Origin: Janthinobacterium sp. GW456P
Lineage (GTDB): Bacteria > Pseudomonadota > Gammaproteobacteria > Burkholderiales > Burkholderiaceae_D
NCBI RefSeq assembly: GCF_002127655.1
Contig: NZ_NEHB01000007.1
Location: forward strand, 20,184 to 84,183
Direction: 5' to 3'
DNA: 64,000 bases
Shown here: positions 8,802 to 19,616 of the stretch, piece by piece
Layout of the letters: each line of letters opens with the position of its first letter
Numbering within the stretch: position 1 is the stretch's first letter
Translations under genes and position numbers: made by a program
Notes under the pieces: generated by a model
Told to the model about the DNA's origin: nothing
Seen by the model: the letters and a program-made list of their open reading frames with translations, nothing else
The model's database searches: none

Positions 8802-10433
8802 ATGCGCCGCCCTCCCCAACCTCCGCTCGACCACCGCGACAAACCCGTCATCTGGACCGTCTCCGTCTCGCGGCTGTTCGACCTGTTCCGCGACATCACG
8901 CTCGAATACGACGACCTGGCGATGATCGAACCGATCAACCTGGGCTTCGACGACGCCGTGCGCCACATCCGCGAACGCATGGCCACGGAGCGCTGCGACG
9001 CCGTCATCGCGGCAGGTTCCAACGGCGCCTACCTGAAAGGCCGGCTGTCGGTGCCCGTCATCATCGCCAAGGCCAGCGGCTACGACGTGATGCAGGCGCT
9101 GGCGCGCGCGCGGCGCATCTCGCCGCACATCGGCGTCGTCACCTACCAGGACCCGATGCCGGAACTGGGCGAATTTGCCGCCACCTTCGGCTTCCAGATC
9201 GCCCAGCGTACCTACGCCACCGAGGAAGACGCGCGCGCGCAGATCAATGAACTGAAGGCCGAGGGCGTCAAGGCCGTCGTCGGCGCGGGCCTCGTCACCG
9301 ACCTGGCCGAAGAAGCGGGACTGTCCGCCGTCTTCGTGTATTCGGCCACGGCCATCCGGCGCGCCTTCGACGACGCGCTGGAACTGGCGCGCCTGACCCA
9401 GATCGAATCGAACCGGGGACGGCGCGCGGTGGTGGCCGACACCCTGCGCGCGCGCCACGGCCTGCACGATCTGCGCGGCGAATCGGAAGCAATGGAAGCG
9501 CTGCGCCAGTCGGTGGTGCTGTATGCGCGCTCGCCGGCGACGGTGCTGATCCAGGGCGAGACGGGCAGCGGCAAGGAACTGGTGGCACAGGCCATCCACC
9601 GCGAAAGCCCGCGCAGCCTGGGCGTCAACCGGCCCTTCATCGCCATCAATTGCGGCGCCATCGCCGAATCCTTGCTCGAATCGGAACTGTTCGGCCACGA
9701 GGACGGGGCCTTCACGGGCGCGCGCCGGGGCGGCCATGCGGGCCTGTTCGAAGCGGCCAACCACGGCACCCTGTTCCTCGACGAAATCGGCGAAATGCCG
9801 CTGGCCCTGCAAACGCGGCTGCTGCGCGTGCTGGAAGAGCGCGAAGTGGTGCGCGTGGGCGGCACGCGGCCCATCGCCATCAATGTACGCATCATCAGCG
9901 CCACGCACTGCGACCTGGAGCAGCGCATCCGCGAGGGACGCTTCCGCGCCGACCTGTTCTACCGCCTGGCCGTGCTGCGCCTGCATTTGCCGGCCTTGCG
10001 CGAACGCGCCAGCGATATTCCCGGCCTGGCCGAATGGTCGCTGAAAAACGCGCTGGCCTCACTGGGCGCCCGCCCGCATCCGAACCTGCACGCGGAAGTG
10101 CAGGCTTGCGCGCCGCTCTTGCGCCGCTACGGCTGGCCCGGCAACGTGCGCGAACTGCGCAACCTGGCCGAGCGGCTGGCGCTGTTCCTGGCCGCTGAAC
10201 CGCTGCAGGCGCTGACGCCCGCCTTCGTGCTGGGCGTGGCGCCCGAGCTGGCCAACGGCGCTGGCGCACTCGTTCCCGCGCCAACGCCGGTGCCGGTGGC
10301 TGCCAGCGTGCCACGCCTGGAAGACGAAAGCGCCAGCGCGGTGCTGGCGCGCTTCGGCGGGCGCCGCGACGCTGCCGCCCAATACCTCGGCATCAGCCGC
10401 ACCACGCTGTGGCGCCGCCTGCGCGCAGGCTGA
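8802..10433 (+). CDS. prpR: PrpR-type sigma-54-dependent activator
   Basis: A 543-residue enhancer-binding protein. The N-terminal PrpR domain (about 15-190) starts [18 protein letters not shown] and contains the [18 protein letters not shown] block; in the family it senses 2-methylcitrate. The AAA+ domain follows: Walker A GETGSGKE at about 252, the sigma-54 contact loop GAFTGA at about 303, Walker [12 protein letters not shown], and arginine finger regions. The C-terminus carries a Fis-type helix-turn-helix ([23 protein letters not shown]). PrpR normally sits beside prpB, prpC and acnD/prpF, but none is adjacent here, so this copy is either unlinked from its operon or has another target. 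The upstream region has TTGCAAC repeats. Confidence 0.88.
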   Translation: MRRPPQPPLDHRDKPVIWTVSVSRLFDLFRDITLEYDDLAMIEPINLGFDDAVRHIRERMATERCDAVIAAGSNGAYLKGRLSVPVIIAKASGYDVMQALARARRISPHIGVVTYQDPMPELGEFAATFGFQIAQRTYATEEDARAQINELKAEGVKAVVGAGLVTDLAEEAGLSAVFVYSATAIRRAFDDALELARLTQIESNRGRRAVVADTLRARHGLHDLRGESEAMEALRQSVVLYARSPATVLIQGETGSGKELVAQAIHRESPRSLGVNRPFIAINCGAIAESLLESELFGHEDGAFTGARRGGHAGLFEAANHGTLFLDEIGEMPLALQTRLLRVLEEREVVRVGGTRPIAINVRIISATHCDLEQRIREGRFRADLFYRLAVLRLHLPALRERASDIPGLAEWSLKNALASLGARPHPNLHAEVQACAPLLRRYGWPGNVRELRNLAERLALFLAAEPLQALTPAFVLGVAPELANGAGALVPAPTPVPVAASVPRLEDESASAVLARFGGRRDAAAQYLGISRTTLWRRLRAG

Positions 10434-10647
10434 TTTTTTTTCAACCAGACAAAAAAGACGCCATGGACGACTGGCCTCACCTGCACGATTTATGGCAGCG
10501 CGGCACGAGACAGGGCGGCGCGGGCGGCACCAGCGGACTGGCTCGCACCAGGACGTGCCGTCCGCCGCCGACCTGCGCCATCTCGAGCCGCACGGCTATC
10601 TGGTGCCGCGCGCAGCAGTTCAAGGCCGCCTGCGGCCTGTAGCGGGA

Positions 10648-13600
10648 CTACTTCAGCGCGGGGATCGGCTGCGCCTGGAAGGCGGGGCGCGGCTGCTCCT
10701 TGAGCTTTTTCGCCAGCATGTCGAGCGCCACGTCCAGCTGGCGGTCGGCGCCATTGAAGGTGGCGTGCGGCGGATTTTCCACCTCGACGTCCGGCACCAC
10801 GCCCACGCCTTCGATCAGCCACTGGCCGTCGATGCCGAACTGGCCGTTTTCCGCCACCCGCGCCATGCCGTTGTCCAGCAGGCGCGTATTGTCGCTGAGC
10901 CAGACACCGGCGCCGGCCGTGCGCTTGCCCACCAGCGGCGCCAGTTTCAATGCCCTGATGCCGGCGGCGAAAGTCTCGCCATCGGAATACGTGAGTTCAT
11001 CGACCAGCACCACCAGGTGGCCGCGGAAGGTGTTCTGCATGTTCGACGACGGCTGCACGCCCGGCGGCGCCCAGTAGGCCCATGCCTTGCGCAGCAGTTT
11101 TTCGATGATCCAGCTGTCGATGTTGCCGCCGTTATTGCGCCGCACGTCGATGATCAAGCCTTCGCGGTTGATGTTGGCGTAAAAATCGCGCGCGAACGAG
11201 GCGATGTCATTCGCGCCCATGGCGCGCAGATGCAGGTAGCCGATGCGCCCCTGCGAGGCGGCCGCCACCTGCTCGGCGCGGCTCAATTCCCAGTCGCCGT
11301 AGCGCAGCGCCGTCTGTTTTGCCATGTTGACGGGGGTGACGATGACGGCGCGCGGCGCAGCTTTACCTCGTTGGACCTGCAGCAGCACCTGCTTGTCGGC
11401 CTGGTTCAGCAACAGGTCGCTGATGTCGCGCACGCCCAAGACGTCCTTGCCGTTGACGGCCGTGATCACGTCGCCTTCCTTCACATCCACTTCGGGCCGC
11501 GACAGCGGTGCGCGCGCCGAAGGCAGTTCCGCTTCGCTGCGGTAGACATGCTCGACCCGGTAACCCTCGTTTGTCCGCGTCAGCACGGCGCCCAGGCCCG
11601 CCGGCGCGCCTTCCTGCTCCGTGCGGCGCAATTCGCCGGGACGGATCTGCGAATGCAGGGCGCCCACTTCGGCCACCATCATGCCCAGCACGTCATTGAG
11701 CTCGGCCCGGTCCGTGACCCGCTCGACCAGCGGCGCATACTTGTCGCGCGCCGCCTTCCAGTCCACGCCGCGCATCTTCGCGTCGTACAGGAAATCGCGG
11801 TGCAGGCGCCATGCGTCGTTGAACATCTGCTTCCATTCCAGGCGCGGGTTCGACACAAACGTCCAGTCGTCGACTTTCACTTTTGCTTTCGACAGGTCGG
11901 ACGGCAGCTTGGCGCCCGCCTCGATCACCAGCATCTCGCCCGGGCCGGTGGCCGCAGCCGTGCGGTAGTACAAATGCTTTTTATCCTGCGCCAGGTCGAA
12001 TTCGCGCACATTGGCCACCAGCAGTTCCGGCTTGGAGCCGGCATTGCCGATGGCCAGGGTCTTCAGGCTGGACTTGTTTTCGCCGCCATCGCGCTCGAGG
12101 AAATACAGGCGCTTGTCATCAACGGCCAGCGCACTGTAATTGCCGGCCGCCAGCGGTACCTCGTACAGGCGCTCGGCCAGCCCCTTGAAGACGACGTCCG
12201 GCAGGGCGGCCGGCGCTTTTTTCACGGCCGCCTTGCCTCCCGCCTTTTCCAGGGCTTTTTCCGCCGCCTGTTCGGCCGCCTTTTCATCGTCCGTCTCGAC
12301 CGGTTTCACTCCAGGACGGCTCAGCTCATCGTCGGGCTGGAACGGGAAACGGTTGCCTGGCTGCAGCGCCAGCGCATACACGCCGGTGCGCTTGTCGAAC
12401 ACGGGCCCCATGTTGCGGTCTCCCCACGGTGAGCCGTTGGCCAGCTGGAAATTGCGCGCCGACAGGAAGTACAGCCATCGCCCGTCGGGCGAAAACACGG
12501 GCGAAGCGGAGGTATAGCGGTCGCTGGTGACGAACTGCAACTGTTTCGAGGCGAGGTTGTACAGGCCGATCTGCTCGCGCTGCTCGTTGCTGGCCACGCG
12601 CACGATGGCCAGGTTGCGGCTGTCGGGCGACCATTGCACTTCGTCATGCTTGTCCACGCCCGCCTTGCCCGCGTCGTCGATCAGCTGATTGCCTTTGGTG
12701 GCCAGGTCCAGCAGCCAGAAACGGCCCTTCTTGTCCGTGTGCGCCAGCCAGCGCCGGTCCGGCGACGGGTACAGCTTCCAGCGGTGGTTATCTCCCTGCG
12801 TCGTCAGCTGCTCGCCCTTGCCCGAGCCATCGGCCGCGTACTTCCAGATTTCGTTTTCTCCGCTCGTGTCGACGATGGCGAACACGGATTTCTCGTCGCT
12901 GGAAAAGACGGCGTCGCGCGCCCGCGCGCCCTCCGGTATGGCGATATCGACGCGGCGTTGGCTGCCGGTGCCGGCGATGCTGACACGGCCCCGCGCCGTG
13001 AGGATGATGCGCTCATCCTTGCCCGACAGCTGCACATTGCTCAGGGTATCGAGCGGCGAGCGGATCTGGCGCGCGCGCTGCTGATCGAAATCGGATACGA
13101 GGCTGATCGGCAATGGCGATGAGTCCGTCCCTGCGGCCAGGTCCAGTACCCGCAGGTCTGCGCCCAATTGATACACAATCTTGCCGTCGCCCAGCTGCGC
13201 ATTGCGCACGTCCCACTGCGTGTGGCTGGTCAAGGCGCGGCGGTCGGAGCCGTCGGGCAGCATGCTCCACAGATTGTCGCTGCCGCCCTCGTCGCTGATG
13301 TAATAGACGCGGCCCTGCCACCACATGGGGCGTTTGTTGTTGCCCGCCAAGACGGCAGGCTCCGCATGCATGCGCACGGCCTCGCCCTTGCCATCAAGCG
13401 CATAGCGCCACAGGGTGGCATGCGCGCCGCCCCGGTAATTGCGCACATTGTCGTTGGTCATGGCCAGGCCGAAACGCGTGAAGAACAGCGTCTTGCCAGA
13501 GTCGTCGAGCACGGCGTCGTTGGCGTCGGCCACGGGAAACACGCGCCGCGTCTGTTTCACGGGATCAATGGCGGCGACGATGCGGCGCGAGGCGGGGCCG

Positions 13601-13998
13601 TCCGTATTTTGTGTGCTGACCAGCACTTCGCCCTGCGCCGTCCAGCCCAGCACCAGCACGCCGCCATTGTCAAAGGAAATACGGCGCGGCAAGCCGCCGG
13701 CCAGCGGCATCACATACGCTTCCTGCACCCCTTCATAGGCGGCGGAAAACGCCAGCCACTGGCCGTCGCGCGACATCGCCGCGTTCGTTTCATAGCCGGG
13801 ATGCGTGGTCAGCCGCTGCGCCGCGCCACCGCGCACGCTGCTTTTCCACAAATCGCCTTCGGCCGTGAAGACGACGGTGTCGCCGCGCACGGCGGGAAAA
13901 CGGAAGTAGCTGCCGGCAGGCGCGGCAGCGGCGGCCGCAGCGTTAGCCAGCAGGCCGGCGGACAACAACAGCAAGGCAAGATTGCGGGAAATTTTCAT
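10648..13998 (-). CDS. Tricorn-type S41 protease with beta-propeller and PDZ domain
   Basis: A 1116-residue exported protein. It has a signal peptide (MKISRNLALLLLSAGLLANA then an Ala run), followed by tricorn-like beta-propeller repeats with many (S)PDGRWL-type blades (for example YPSPDRRWLAH, WSPDSRNLAIV, FSPDGRWLYFLS) from about 30 to 620. A helical C1-like domain comes next, then a PDZ domain (about 770-860, VKEGDVITAVNGKDV) and a C-terminal S41 domain with catalytic Ser in LTYSDGETFAAG at about residue 1004. The family trims peptides; in Bacteria a signal-peptide version presumably acts in the periplasm. An in-frame ATG at 14076 exists, but the signal peptide fixes the start at 13998. 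The following clpA gene has its own terminator between them. Confidence 0.9.
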   Translation of the reverse strand: MKISRNLALLLLSAGLLANAAAAAAAPAGSYFRFPAVRGDTVVFTAEGDLWKSSVRGGAAQRLTTHPGYETNAAMSRDGQWLAFSAAYEGVQEAYVMPLAGGLPRRISFDNGGVLVLGWTAQGEVLVSTQNTDGPASRRIVAAIDPVKQTRRVFPVADANDAVLDDSGKTLFFTRFGLAMTNDNVRNYRGGAHATLWRYALDGKGEAVRMHAEPAVLAGNNKRPMWWQGRVYYISDEGGSDNLWSMLPDGSDRRALTSHTQWDVRNAQLGDGKIVYQLGADLRVLDLAAGTDSSPLPISLVSDFDQQRARQIRSPLDTLSNVQLSGKDERIILTARGRVSIAGTGSQRRVDIAIPEGARARDAVFSSDEKSVFAIVDTSGENEIWKYAADGSGKGEQLTTQGDNHRWKLYPSPDRRWLAHTDKKGRFWLLDLATKGNQLIDDAGKAGVDKHDEVQWSPDSRNLAIVRVASNEQREQIGLYNLASKQLQFVTSDRYTSASPVFSPDGRWLYFLSARNFQLANGSPWGDRNMGPVFDKRTGVYALALQPGNRFPFQPDDELSRPGVKPVETDDEKAAEQAAEKALEKAGGKAAVKKAPAALPDVVFKGLAERLYEVPLAAGNYSALAVDDKRLYFLERDGGENKSSLKTLAIGNAGSKPELLVANVREFDLAQDKKHLYYRTAAATGPGEMLVIEAGAKLPSDLSKAKVKVDDWTFVSNPRLEWKQMFNDAWRLHRDFLYDAKMRGVDWKAARDKYAPLVERVTDRAELNDVLGMMVAEVGALHSQIRPGELRRTEQEGAPAGLGAVLTRTNEGYRVEHVYRSEAELPSARAPLSRPEVDVKEGDVITAVNGKDVLGVRDISDLLLNQADKQVLLQVQRGKAAPRAVIVTPVNMAKQTALRYGDWELSRAEQVAAASQGRIGYLHLRAMGANDIASFARDFYANINREGLIIDVRRNNGGNIDSWIIEKLLRKAWAYWAPPGVQPSSNMQNTFRGHLVVLVDELTYSDGETFAAGIRALKLAPLVGKRTAGAGVWLSDNTRLLDNGMARVAENGQFGIDGQWLIEGVGVVPDVEVENPPHATFNGADRQLDVALDMLAKKLKEQPRPAFQAQPIPALK

Positions 13999-14110
13999 GT
14001 GGGCATCCAGATAACGGTCGGGTGGTATGGACACGATGTCGATACCGGACAACGATTCTGGCATACCTGTGGCCAAAGAAAACCTTCTTTATTGCCCATA
14101 AAAACGTAAA

Positions 14111-14140
14111 AAAACCCGCGCCACTTGCGTGGGGCGGGTT
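14111..14140 (-). terminator. clpA terminator
   Basis: AAACCCGCGCCAC (14112-14124) pairs with GTGGGGCGGGTTT with one mismatch around a TTGC loop. Read on the minus strand it is followed by a T-run, so it ends the clpS-clpA transcript. Confidence 0.75.
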
Positions 14141-14168
14141 TCTGGATCGCGCGTGGCGATGGCGGTGC

Positions 14169-16469
14169 TTACTCCACTTCCACCGTTTCCGGTGCTGCCG
14201 TCGGCGCCGCATCCGGCGGTTCCGGGAATTCCAGCAAGACCTGGTCCTTGTCGTCGAGGTCGACGGTAACCCGTCCGCCCGTCACCAGGCGGCCGAACAG
14301 CAGCTCGTCGGCCAGCGCCTTGCGGATCATGTCCTGGATCAGGCGCGACATCGGCCGCGCGCCCATCAGCGGATCGAAGCCCTTCTTGCCGAGGAAAGCA
14401 CGCAGCTTCTCGGTAAACACGGCTTCGACTTTTTTCTCGTGCAACTGTTCTTCCAGCTGCATCAGGAACTTGTCGACCACGCGCAGGATGATGTCCTGGT
14501 CCAGCGCGCGGAAGCTGATGGTCGCGTCGATGCGGTTGCGGAACTCCGGCGTGAACATGCGCTTGATGTCGGCCATCTCGTCGCCGGCCTGCTTCGAATT
14601 CGTGAAGCCGATCGACGTCTTTTGCAGGCTTTCCGCGCCCGCATTCGTCGTCATGATGATGATCACGTTGCGGAAATCGGCTTTGCGGCCATTGTTGTCC
14701 GTCAAGGTGCCATGGTCCATGACTTGCAGCAGGATATTGAAAATGTCCGGATGGGCTTTTTCAATTTCATCGAGCAGCAAGACCGCATGCGGCTTCTTGG
14801 TGATCGCTTCCGTCAGCAAGCCGCCCTGGTCGAAACCGACATAGCCCGGCGGCGCGCCGATCAGGCGGCTGACGGCATGGCGTTCCATGTATTCCGACAT
14901 GTCGAAACGGATCAGCTCGATACCGAGGATGAAGGCCAATTGCTTCGCCACCTCGGTCTTGCCGACGCCGGTCGGACCGGAGAACAGGAAGGAGCCGATC
15001 GGCTTGTCCGTCTTGCCCAGGCCGGCACGCGCCATCTTGATGGCCGAGGCCAGCGCATCAATGGCGGGATCTTGCCCGAACACGACATTGCGCAAGTCGC
15101 GGTCGATCGTCTGCAGCTTGCTGCGGTCGTCCTGGTTGACCGTTTGCGGCGGAATACGCGCGATCTTGGCAATGATGTCCTCGATCTCGGCCTTGCCGAT
15201 GGTTTTCTTTTGCTTCGACTTCGGCAGGATGCGCTGCGCCGCGCCCGCTTCATCGATGACGTCGATCGCCTTGTCGGGCAGATGGCGGTCGTTGATGAAA
15301 CGCGCCGCCAGTTCGGCCGCCGTCGACAGGGCCGAGGCCGAGTATTTCACGCCATGGTGCTCTTCGAAGCGCGATTTCAAGCCGCGCAGGATCTGCACGG
15401 TTTGCTCGACGGTCGGTTCATTGACATCCACTTTCTGGAAGCGGCGGCTCAATGCATGGTCTTTCTCGAACACGCCGCGGAATTCCGTGTACGTGGTCGC
15501 GCCGATGCACTTCAACTGGCCATTCGCCAGTGCCGGTTTCAGCAGGTTGGACGCGTCCAGGGTGCCGCCCGACGCCGAGCCCGCACCGATGATGGTGTGG
15601 ATCTCGTCGATGAACAGGATGCCGTTCGGATTATCCTTCAACTGTTTCAGCACGGCTTTCAGGCGCTGTTCGAAGTCGCCGCGGTATTTGGTACCGGCCA
15701 GCAGAGCGCCCATGTCCAGCGAATACACGACGGCATTCTGCAGGATTTCCGGCACATCGCTTTGCGTGATGCGGTAGGCCAGGCCTTCGGCGATGGCCGT
15801 CTTGCCCACGCCCGCCTCGCCGACGAGCAGCGGATTGTTCTTGCGGCGGCGGCACAGGATCTGGATCACGCGGTCGACTTCTTCCTCGCGGCCGATCAGC
15901 GGGTCGATCTTGCCTTCGGCAGCGGCCTTGTTCAGGTTTTGCGTGAACTGGTCGAGCGGGCTTTCCTTCGGCTGGCCATCGACGGGCGCTTCTTCCACGC
16001 CTTCGGAGGCTTTCGCGCTTTCCGTCGACTGGTCCTTGCGCACGCCGTGCGAGATGAAATTGACCACGTCCAGGCGCGTCACGCCCTGCTGGTGCAGGTA
16101 GTAGACCGCATGCGAATCCTTTTCGCCGAAGATGGCCACCAGCACATTGGCGCCCGTGACTTCCTTCTTGCCGTTCGAAGCGGACTGGACGTGCATGATG
16201 GCGCGCTGGATCACGCGCTGGAAACCAAGCGTCGGCTGGGTGTCGACTTCGCCCGTGCCAGGCACGGTCGGCGTGTTATCGCCGATGAAATTGGTGAGGG
16301 TCTTGCGCAGGTCTTCTATATTGACCGCGCAGGCACGCAATACCTCGGCAGCGGAGGGATTGTCCAGCAGTGCCAGCAGTAAATGCTCAACCGTGATGAA
16401 TTCGTGCCGTGCCTGCCGAGCTTCGACAAACGCCATGTGCAAACTTACTTCTAATTCCTGCGCAATCAT
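14169..16469 (-). CDS. clpA: ClpA, AAA+ unfoldase of ClpAP protease
   Basis: A 766-residue HSP100 protein that unfolds substrates and feeds them to ClpP. Order: Clp N domain ([18 protein letters not shown] to about 145), first AAA+ module with Walker A GEAGVGKT and Walker [11 protein letters not shown], a short linker without the long ClpB middle domain, second AAA+ module with GPTGVGKTE and [12 protein letters not shown], and a C-terminal D2-small domain. The acidic/Ala C-terminal tail is short. The start at 16469 has GGAGGA upstream and overlaps the clpS stop by four bases (ATGA), which implies translational coupling with the adaptor. An in-frame upstream ATG would extend into clpS and was rejected. 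Confidence 0.97.
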   Translation of the reverse strand: MIAQELEVSLHMAFVEARQARHEFITVEHLLLALLDNPSAAEVLRACAVNIEDLRKTLTNFIGDNTPTVPGTGEVDTQPTLGFQRVIQRAIMHVQSASNGKKEVTGANVLVAIFGEKDSHAVYYLHQQGVTRLDVVNFISHGVRKDQSTESAKASEGVEEAPVDGQPKESPLDQFTQNLNKAAAEGKIDPLIGREEEVDRVIQILCRRRKNNPLLVGEAGVGKTAIAEGLAYRITQSDVPEILQNAVVYSLDMGALLAGTKYRGDFEQRLKAVLKQLKDNPNGILFIDEIHTIIGAGSASGGTLDASNLLKPALANGQLKCIGATTYTEFRGVFEKDHALSRRFQKVDVNEPTVEQTVQILRGLKSRFEEHHGVKYSASALSTAAELAARFINDRHLPDKAIDVIDEAGAAQRILPKSKQKKTIGKAEIEDIIAKIARIPPQTVNQDDRSKLQTIDRDLRNVVFGQDPAIDALASAIKMARAGLGKTDKPIGSFLFSGPTGVGKTEVAKQLAFILGIELIRFDMSEYMERHAVSRLIGAPPGYVGFDQGGLLTEAITKKPHAVLLLDEIEKAHPDIFNILLQVMDHGTLTDNNGRKADFRNVIIIMTTNAGAESLQKTSIGFTNSKQAGDEMADIKRMFTPEFRNRIDATISFRALDQDIILRVVDKFLMQLEEQLHEKKVEAVFTEKLRAFLGKKGFDPLMGARPMSRLIQDMIRKALADELLFGRLVTGGRVTVDLDDKDQVLLEFPEPPDAAPTAAPETVEVE

Positions 16470-16768
16470 ACTTCCTCCATCACGCACTGCAGGGGGTGCC
16501 CCGCCTTGCGCGCATGCGTTAAAACGAACTCCACTTTGGTACACGCTATATCTTTAGAGAACACGCCGCACACTCCTTTGCCGTAGCGATGAACACTGAG
16601 CATGATTTGCGTCGCCGTTTCACGGTCCTTGTTGAAATACTCCTGAATGATGGCCACCACAAATTCCATTGGGGTGTAGTCGTCATTGAGCAAGGCCACC
16701 TGGTAGAGCGGCGGCGGCTTCAGCACTTGCCGCTCCAGCAGGGTTTCTGTGTCGTGCTTGGTTGCCAT
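16466..16768 (-). CDS. clpS: ClpS, N-degron adaptor of ClpAP
   Basis: A 100-residue adaptor that delivers N-end-rule substrates to ClpA. Family marks: an unstructured N-terminal arm (1-20), [21 protein letters not shown] with the conserved N-D-D-Y-T-P-M-E-F block that binds the N-degron, the helix with [31 protein letters not shown], and the C-terminal [13 protein letters not shown]. It sits upstream of clpA and overlaps it by four bases, the standard order in Proteobacteria. Confidence 0.96.
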   Translation of the reverse strand: MATKHDTETLLERQVLKPPPLYQVALLNDDYTPMEFVVAIIQEYFNKDRETATQIMLSVHRYGKGVCGVFSKDIACTKVEFVLTHARKAGHPLQCVMEEV

Positions 16769-17089
16769 ACGCTTATTCTAATGCTTTCACAGTGGTTGTC
16801 ATGCGCAATATCTACGCCTTTCCAATTGTTTTCAATCTTACGCGTTTTCTTAATAGTGCGCAGATGGCGACCTTGCTGTCAAAATCAAGAGTTGCTTTTT
16901 TGGTTGTCGTGAAGAATTTGTCAATATCGATGGAAAAGCGCTTGACTTCATTATTTATTCCGCCAACAATGCTGTATCGACTGTTGCAGTAATGTACAGC
17001 TTGATAAGAAGTGAGACGTCGAGGAGGGGGCAAGAAGCTTCTTGCTTTTATGGCTCGTGTGATTTGTTTTAATTTTGAAAGTTCTTTTT
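16769..17089 (+). promoter_or_regulatory. clpS/csp intergenic region with structured csp leader
   Basis: 320 AT-rich bases without a normal gene. A possible csp -35 TTGACT lies at 16942-16947 with a weak -10 near 16965. The leader then contains a purine-rich GAGGAGGGGG (about 17021-17030), the perfect 16-base palindrome GCAAGAAGCTTCTTGC (17030-17045) and TTTTA. Long structured 5' leaders are usual for cold-shock mRNAs. Confidence 0.45.
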
Positions 17090-17293
17090 ATGGCAACAGG
17101 TACAGTTAAGTGGTTCAATGATTCCAAAGGTTTTGGCTTCATCACTCCAGATGATGGCGGCGAAGATTTGTTTGCTCATTTCTCCGCAATCAACATGAAC
17201 GGTTTCAAGACCCTCAAAGAAGGTCAAAAAGTTCAATTCGAAGTCACGCAAGGCCCTAAAGGCAAGCAAGCTTCCAACATCCAGGCAGCCTAA
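17090..17293 (+). CDS. cspA: Cold-shock protein, CspA family
   Basis: A 67-residue OB-fold protein that binds single-stranded RNA/DNA and melts RNA structure. Both RNP motifs are present: KGFGFI (RNP1) and DLFAHFSAI (RNP2), with the usual [11 protein letters not shown] start. The C-terminus [13 protein letters not shown] is typical. An in-frame ATG five codons upstream exists but homologues begin at 17090; no strong ribosome site is visible, in keeping with structured control by the leader. A strong terminator follows at once. Many csp paralogues exist per genome, so the symbol denotes the family. Confidence 0.94.
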   Translation: MATGTVKWFNDSKGFGFITPDDGGEDLFAHFSAINMNGFKTLKEGQKVQFEVTQGPKGKQASNIQAA

Positions 17294-17316
17294 GCATCGC
17301 CGGCCCTCAGATGTGA

Positions 17317-17346
17317 AAAGCCCCGTTGTCAAACGGGGTTTTTTTT
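17317..17346 (+). terminator. csp terminator
   Basis: CCCCGTT (17321-17327) pairs with AACGGGG (17332-17338), followed by eight T residues. Confidence 0.9.
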
Positions 17347-17381
17347 CGTCCGCAGGGTGCGCAGCACCCTGCCCCCGCTTA

Positions 17382-18635
17382 TTACATGTGCTCGATCATC
17401 ACGTCGCCGAAACCGGAACACGACACTTGCGTCGCGCCTTCCATCAGGCGGGCGAAATCGTAGGTGACGCGCTTCGAGGCGATCGACTTTTGCATCGAAG
17501 AAATGATCAGGTCGGCCGCTTCCAGCCAGCCCATATGGCGCAGCATCATTTCCGCCGACAAAATCAAGGAACCGGGATTCACGTAATCCTTGCCCGCGTA
17601 CTTCGGCGCCGTGCCGTGCGTCGCTTCGAACATGGCGACGGAGTCGGACAGGTTGGCGCCCGGCGCGATGCCGATGCCGCCCACCTGCGCCGCCAGCGCG
17701 TCGGAAATGTAGTCGCCGTTCAGATTCAGGGTGGCGATGACGCTGTATTCGGCCGGACGCAGCAAGATCTGTTGCAGGAACGCGTCAGCAATGGAATCCT
17801 TGACGATGATGTCGCGGCCCGTCTTCGGATTCTTGAACTTGCACCATGGACCGCCATCGATCAACTCGGCGCCGAACTCCTTTTGCGCCAGCGCATACGC
17901 CCAGTCGCGGAAGCCGCCTTCCGTGTACTTCATGATGTTGCCTTTGTGCACGATCGTCACGGAGGGCTTGTCATTGTCGATCGCGTACTGGATGGCCTTG
18001 CGCACCAGGCGCTCCGTGCCTTCGATGGACACAGGCTTGATGCCCAGGCCCGAGGTGGCCGGGAAGCGGATTTTCGTCACGCCCATTTCATTGACGAGGA
18101 AATCCATCAGTTTTTTGGCTTCAGGCGAGCCCTGCTGGTATTCGATGCCGGCGTAGATATCTTCCGAGTTTTCGCGGAAAATCACCATGTCCGTCTTTTC
18201 CGGCTCTTTCACGGGCGACGGCACGCCCGTGAAGTAGCGCACGGGGCGCAGGCAGACGTACAGGTCGAGCTGCTGGCGCAGGGCCACGTTCAGCGAGCGG
18301 ATGCCGCCGCCCACGGGCGTCGTCAGCGGCCCCTTGATGGAAACCACGTAATCTTTCAGCACTTCCAGTGTTTCTTCCGGCAGCCACACATCGGGGCCGT
18401 ACACATTCGTCGATTTTTCGCCCGCGTAGATTTCCATCCAGCTGATCTTGCGCGCACCGCCGTAGGCCTTGGCCACGGCAGCGTCGATTACCTTGATCAT
18501 GACCGGGCTGATATCGATGCCCGTGCCATCGCCTTCAATGAAGGGGACGATGGGATTATCTGGTACATTCAGCGAAAAATCGGCGTTGACGGTGATTTTT
18601 TGGCCGTCAGCAGGTACAGTGATATGTTGATACAT
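17382..18635 (-). CDS. icd: Isocitrate dehydrogenase (NADP), TCA cycle
   Basis: A 417-residue enzyme oxidising isocitrate to 2-oxoglutarate and CO2 with NADP. Visible features: the substrate loop [15 protein letters not shown] near residue 28-40, the conserved phosphorylation-loop region with [44 protein letters not shown], the [18 protein letters not shown] block, and the nucleotide site [11 protein letters not shown] typical of NADP-dependent proteobacterial ICDs. The start at 18635 has GGAG upstream; an earlier in-frame ATG at 18659 is unlikely. It is monocistronic and divergent from rluE. Confidence 0.96.
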   Translation of the reverse strand: MYQHITVPADGQKITVNADFSLNVPDNPIVPFIEGDGTGIDISPVMIKVIDAAVAKAYGGARKISWMEIYAGEKSTNVYGPDVWLPEETLEVLKDYVVSIKGPLTTPVGGGIRSLNVALRQQLDLYVCLRPVRYFTGVPSPVKEPEKTDMVIFRENSEDIYAGIEYQQGSPEAKKLMDFLVNEMGVTKIRFPATSGLGIKPVSIEGTERLVRKAIQYAIDNDKPSVTIVHKGNIMKYTEGGFRDWAYALAQKEFGAELIDGGPWCKFKNPKTGRDIIVKDSIADAFLQQILLRPAEYSVIATLNLNGDYISDALAAQVGGIGIAPGANLSDSVAMFEATHGTAPKYAGKDYVNPGSLILSAEMMLRHMGWLEAADLIISSMQKSIASKRVTYDFARLMEGATQVSCSGFGDVMIEHM

Positions 18636-18944
18636 CGTGATCTCCGAAGTGGGACACACCGCTGGCGGGCAAGACAGGCAGGCCGGCGACGCGCTCTGCG
18701 GTTGCAGAGTTTACAAAAACAAGTCCGAACAGGGCGGCAACAACGCACTTTAGCAGGGAAAGAACAGCCGGGACATCCGCATCGCCATGCGGAATGCCGC
18801 GCCAAAGAACTTATTGCCACACCGCCTCAAGTCTTCTATAAGACATAAGACTAACATTTCACATTATGCACCAGTATCTTACAGGGCGCCACGCTTTTGC
18901 GGCGCCGACCAGCAGCCACCCTCGTTTGCATCAACTTATCCAGC
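18636..18944. other. icd-rluE divergent intergenic region
   Basis: 309 bases between divergent starts. No gene, strong hairpin or clear operator is seen; it should contain both promoters. Confidence 0.4.
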
Positions 18945-19508
18945 ATGCCACTCATTCTTTTCAATAAACCATTCCAGGTCCTGTGCCAGTTTTCGCCGCA
19001 GGAAGGCCGCGCCACCCTGGCCGACCACCTCACCATTCCAGGCATCTATCCGGCCGGCCGGCTCGACGCCGACAGCGAAGGCTTGCTGCTGCTGACGGAC
19101 GACGGCCGCCTGCAGCACGAGATCAGCCACCCGGACCGCAAGGAAGCGAAAACCTATCTGGTGCAGGTCGATGGCGTGCCCGACGCGGCCAGCCTGGCGC
19201 ACCTGCAGGCGCCGCTGGACCTGGGCGACTTCATCACCAAGCCATGCAAGGCCGTGCGCATCGCCGAGCCGGACTGGCTGTGGCCGCGCAGTCCGCCCAT
19301 CCGCGCGCGTGCCGACAAGCCCACCTCTTGGCTGGCGATCACTTTGAAAGAAGGAAAAAACCGGCAAGTGCGGCGCATGACGGCGGCCGTCGGCCTGCCC
19401 ACCCTGCGCCTGGTGCGCAGCGCCATCGGCCCGTTCTCGCTGGCCAGCCATCCGCTGATGCCCGGCGAATGGTGTGAAGTGCCGGCCAAAAACATTGGCA
19501 AGGCATGA
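18945..19508 (+). CDS. rluE: 23S rRNA pseudouridine synthase, RluE type
   Basis: A 187-residue RsuA/RluB/E/F-family synthase without an S4 domain, the size expected for RluE, which modifies U2457 of 23S rRNA. It starts MPLILFNKPFQVLCQFS and has the catalytic block YPAGRLDADSEGLLLLTDDG with Asp as nucleophile (GRLDxDSEGLL). The later KEAKTYLVQVDG, EGKNRQVRRMTAAVG and LPTLRLVRSAIGPF blocks are typical. The start at 18945 matches the family; the frame is open 16 codons further upstream without similarity. Transcribed away from icd. Confidence 0.92.
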   Translation: MPLILFNKPFQVLCQFSPQEGRATLADHLTIPGIYPAGRLDADSEGLLLLTDDGRLQHEISHPDRKEAKTYLVQVDGVPDAASLAHLQAPLDLGDFITKPCKAVRIAEPDWLWPRSPPIRARADKPTSWLAITLKEGKNRQVRRMTAAVGLPTLRLVRSAIGPFSLASHPLMPGEWCEVPAKNIGKA

Positions 19509-19616
19509 ACAGGACAAGAAAAAACGGTTTCGCTACGGCAATTTTACCAATAAGCATTATTTATTTTTAGATAATGCATTAAAATCATCTGACCTTAACA
19601 TGACGGAAAAGGAAAG

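Noticed and set aside
10463..10642. 59-codon plus-strand frame between prpR and the tricorn gene
   Set aside because: Arg/Thr/Cys-rich product without recognisable family or strong ribosome site; another frame in the same place looks no better. It could be a gene remnant but cannot be supported.
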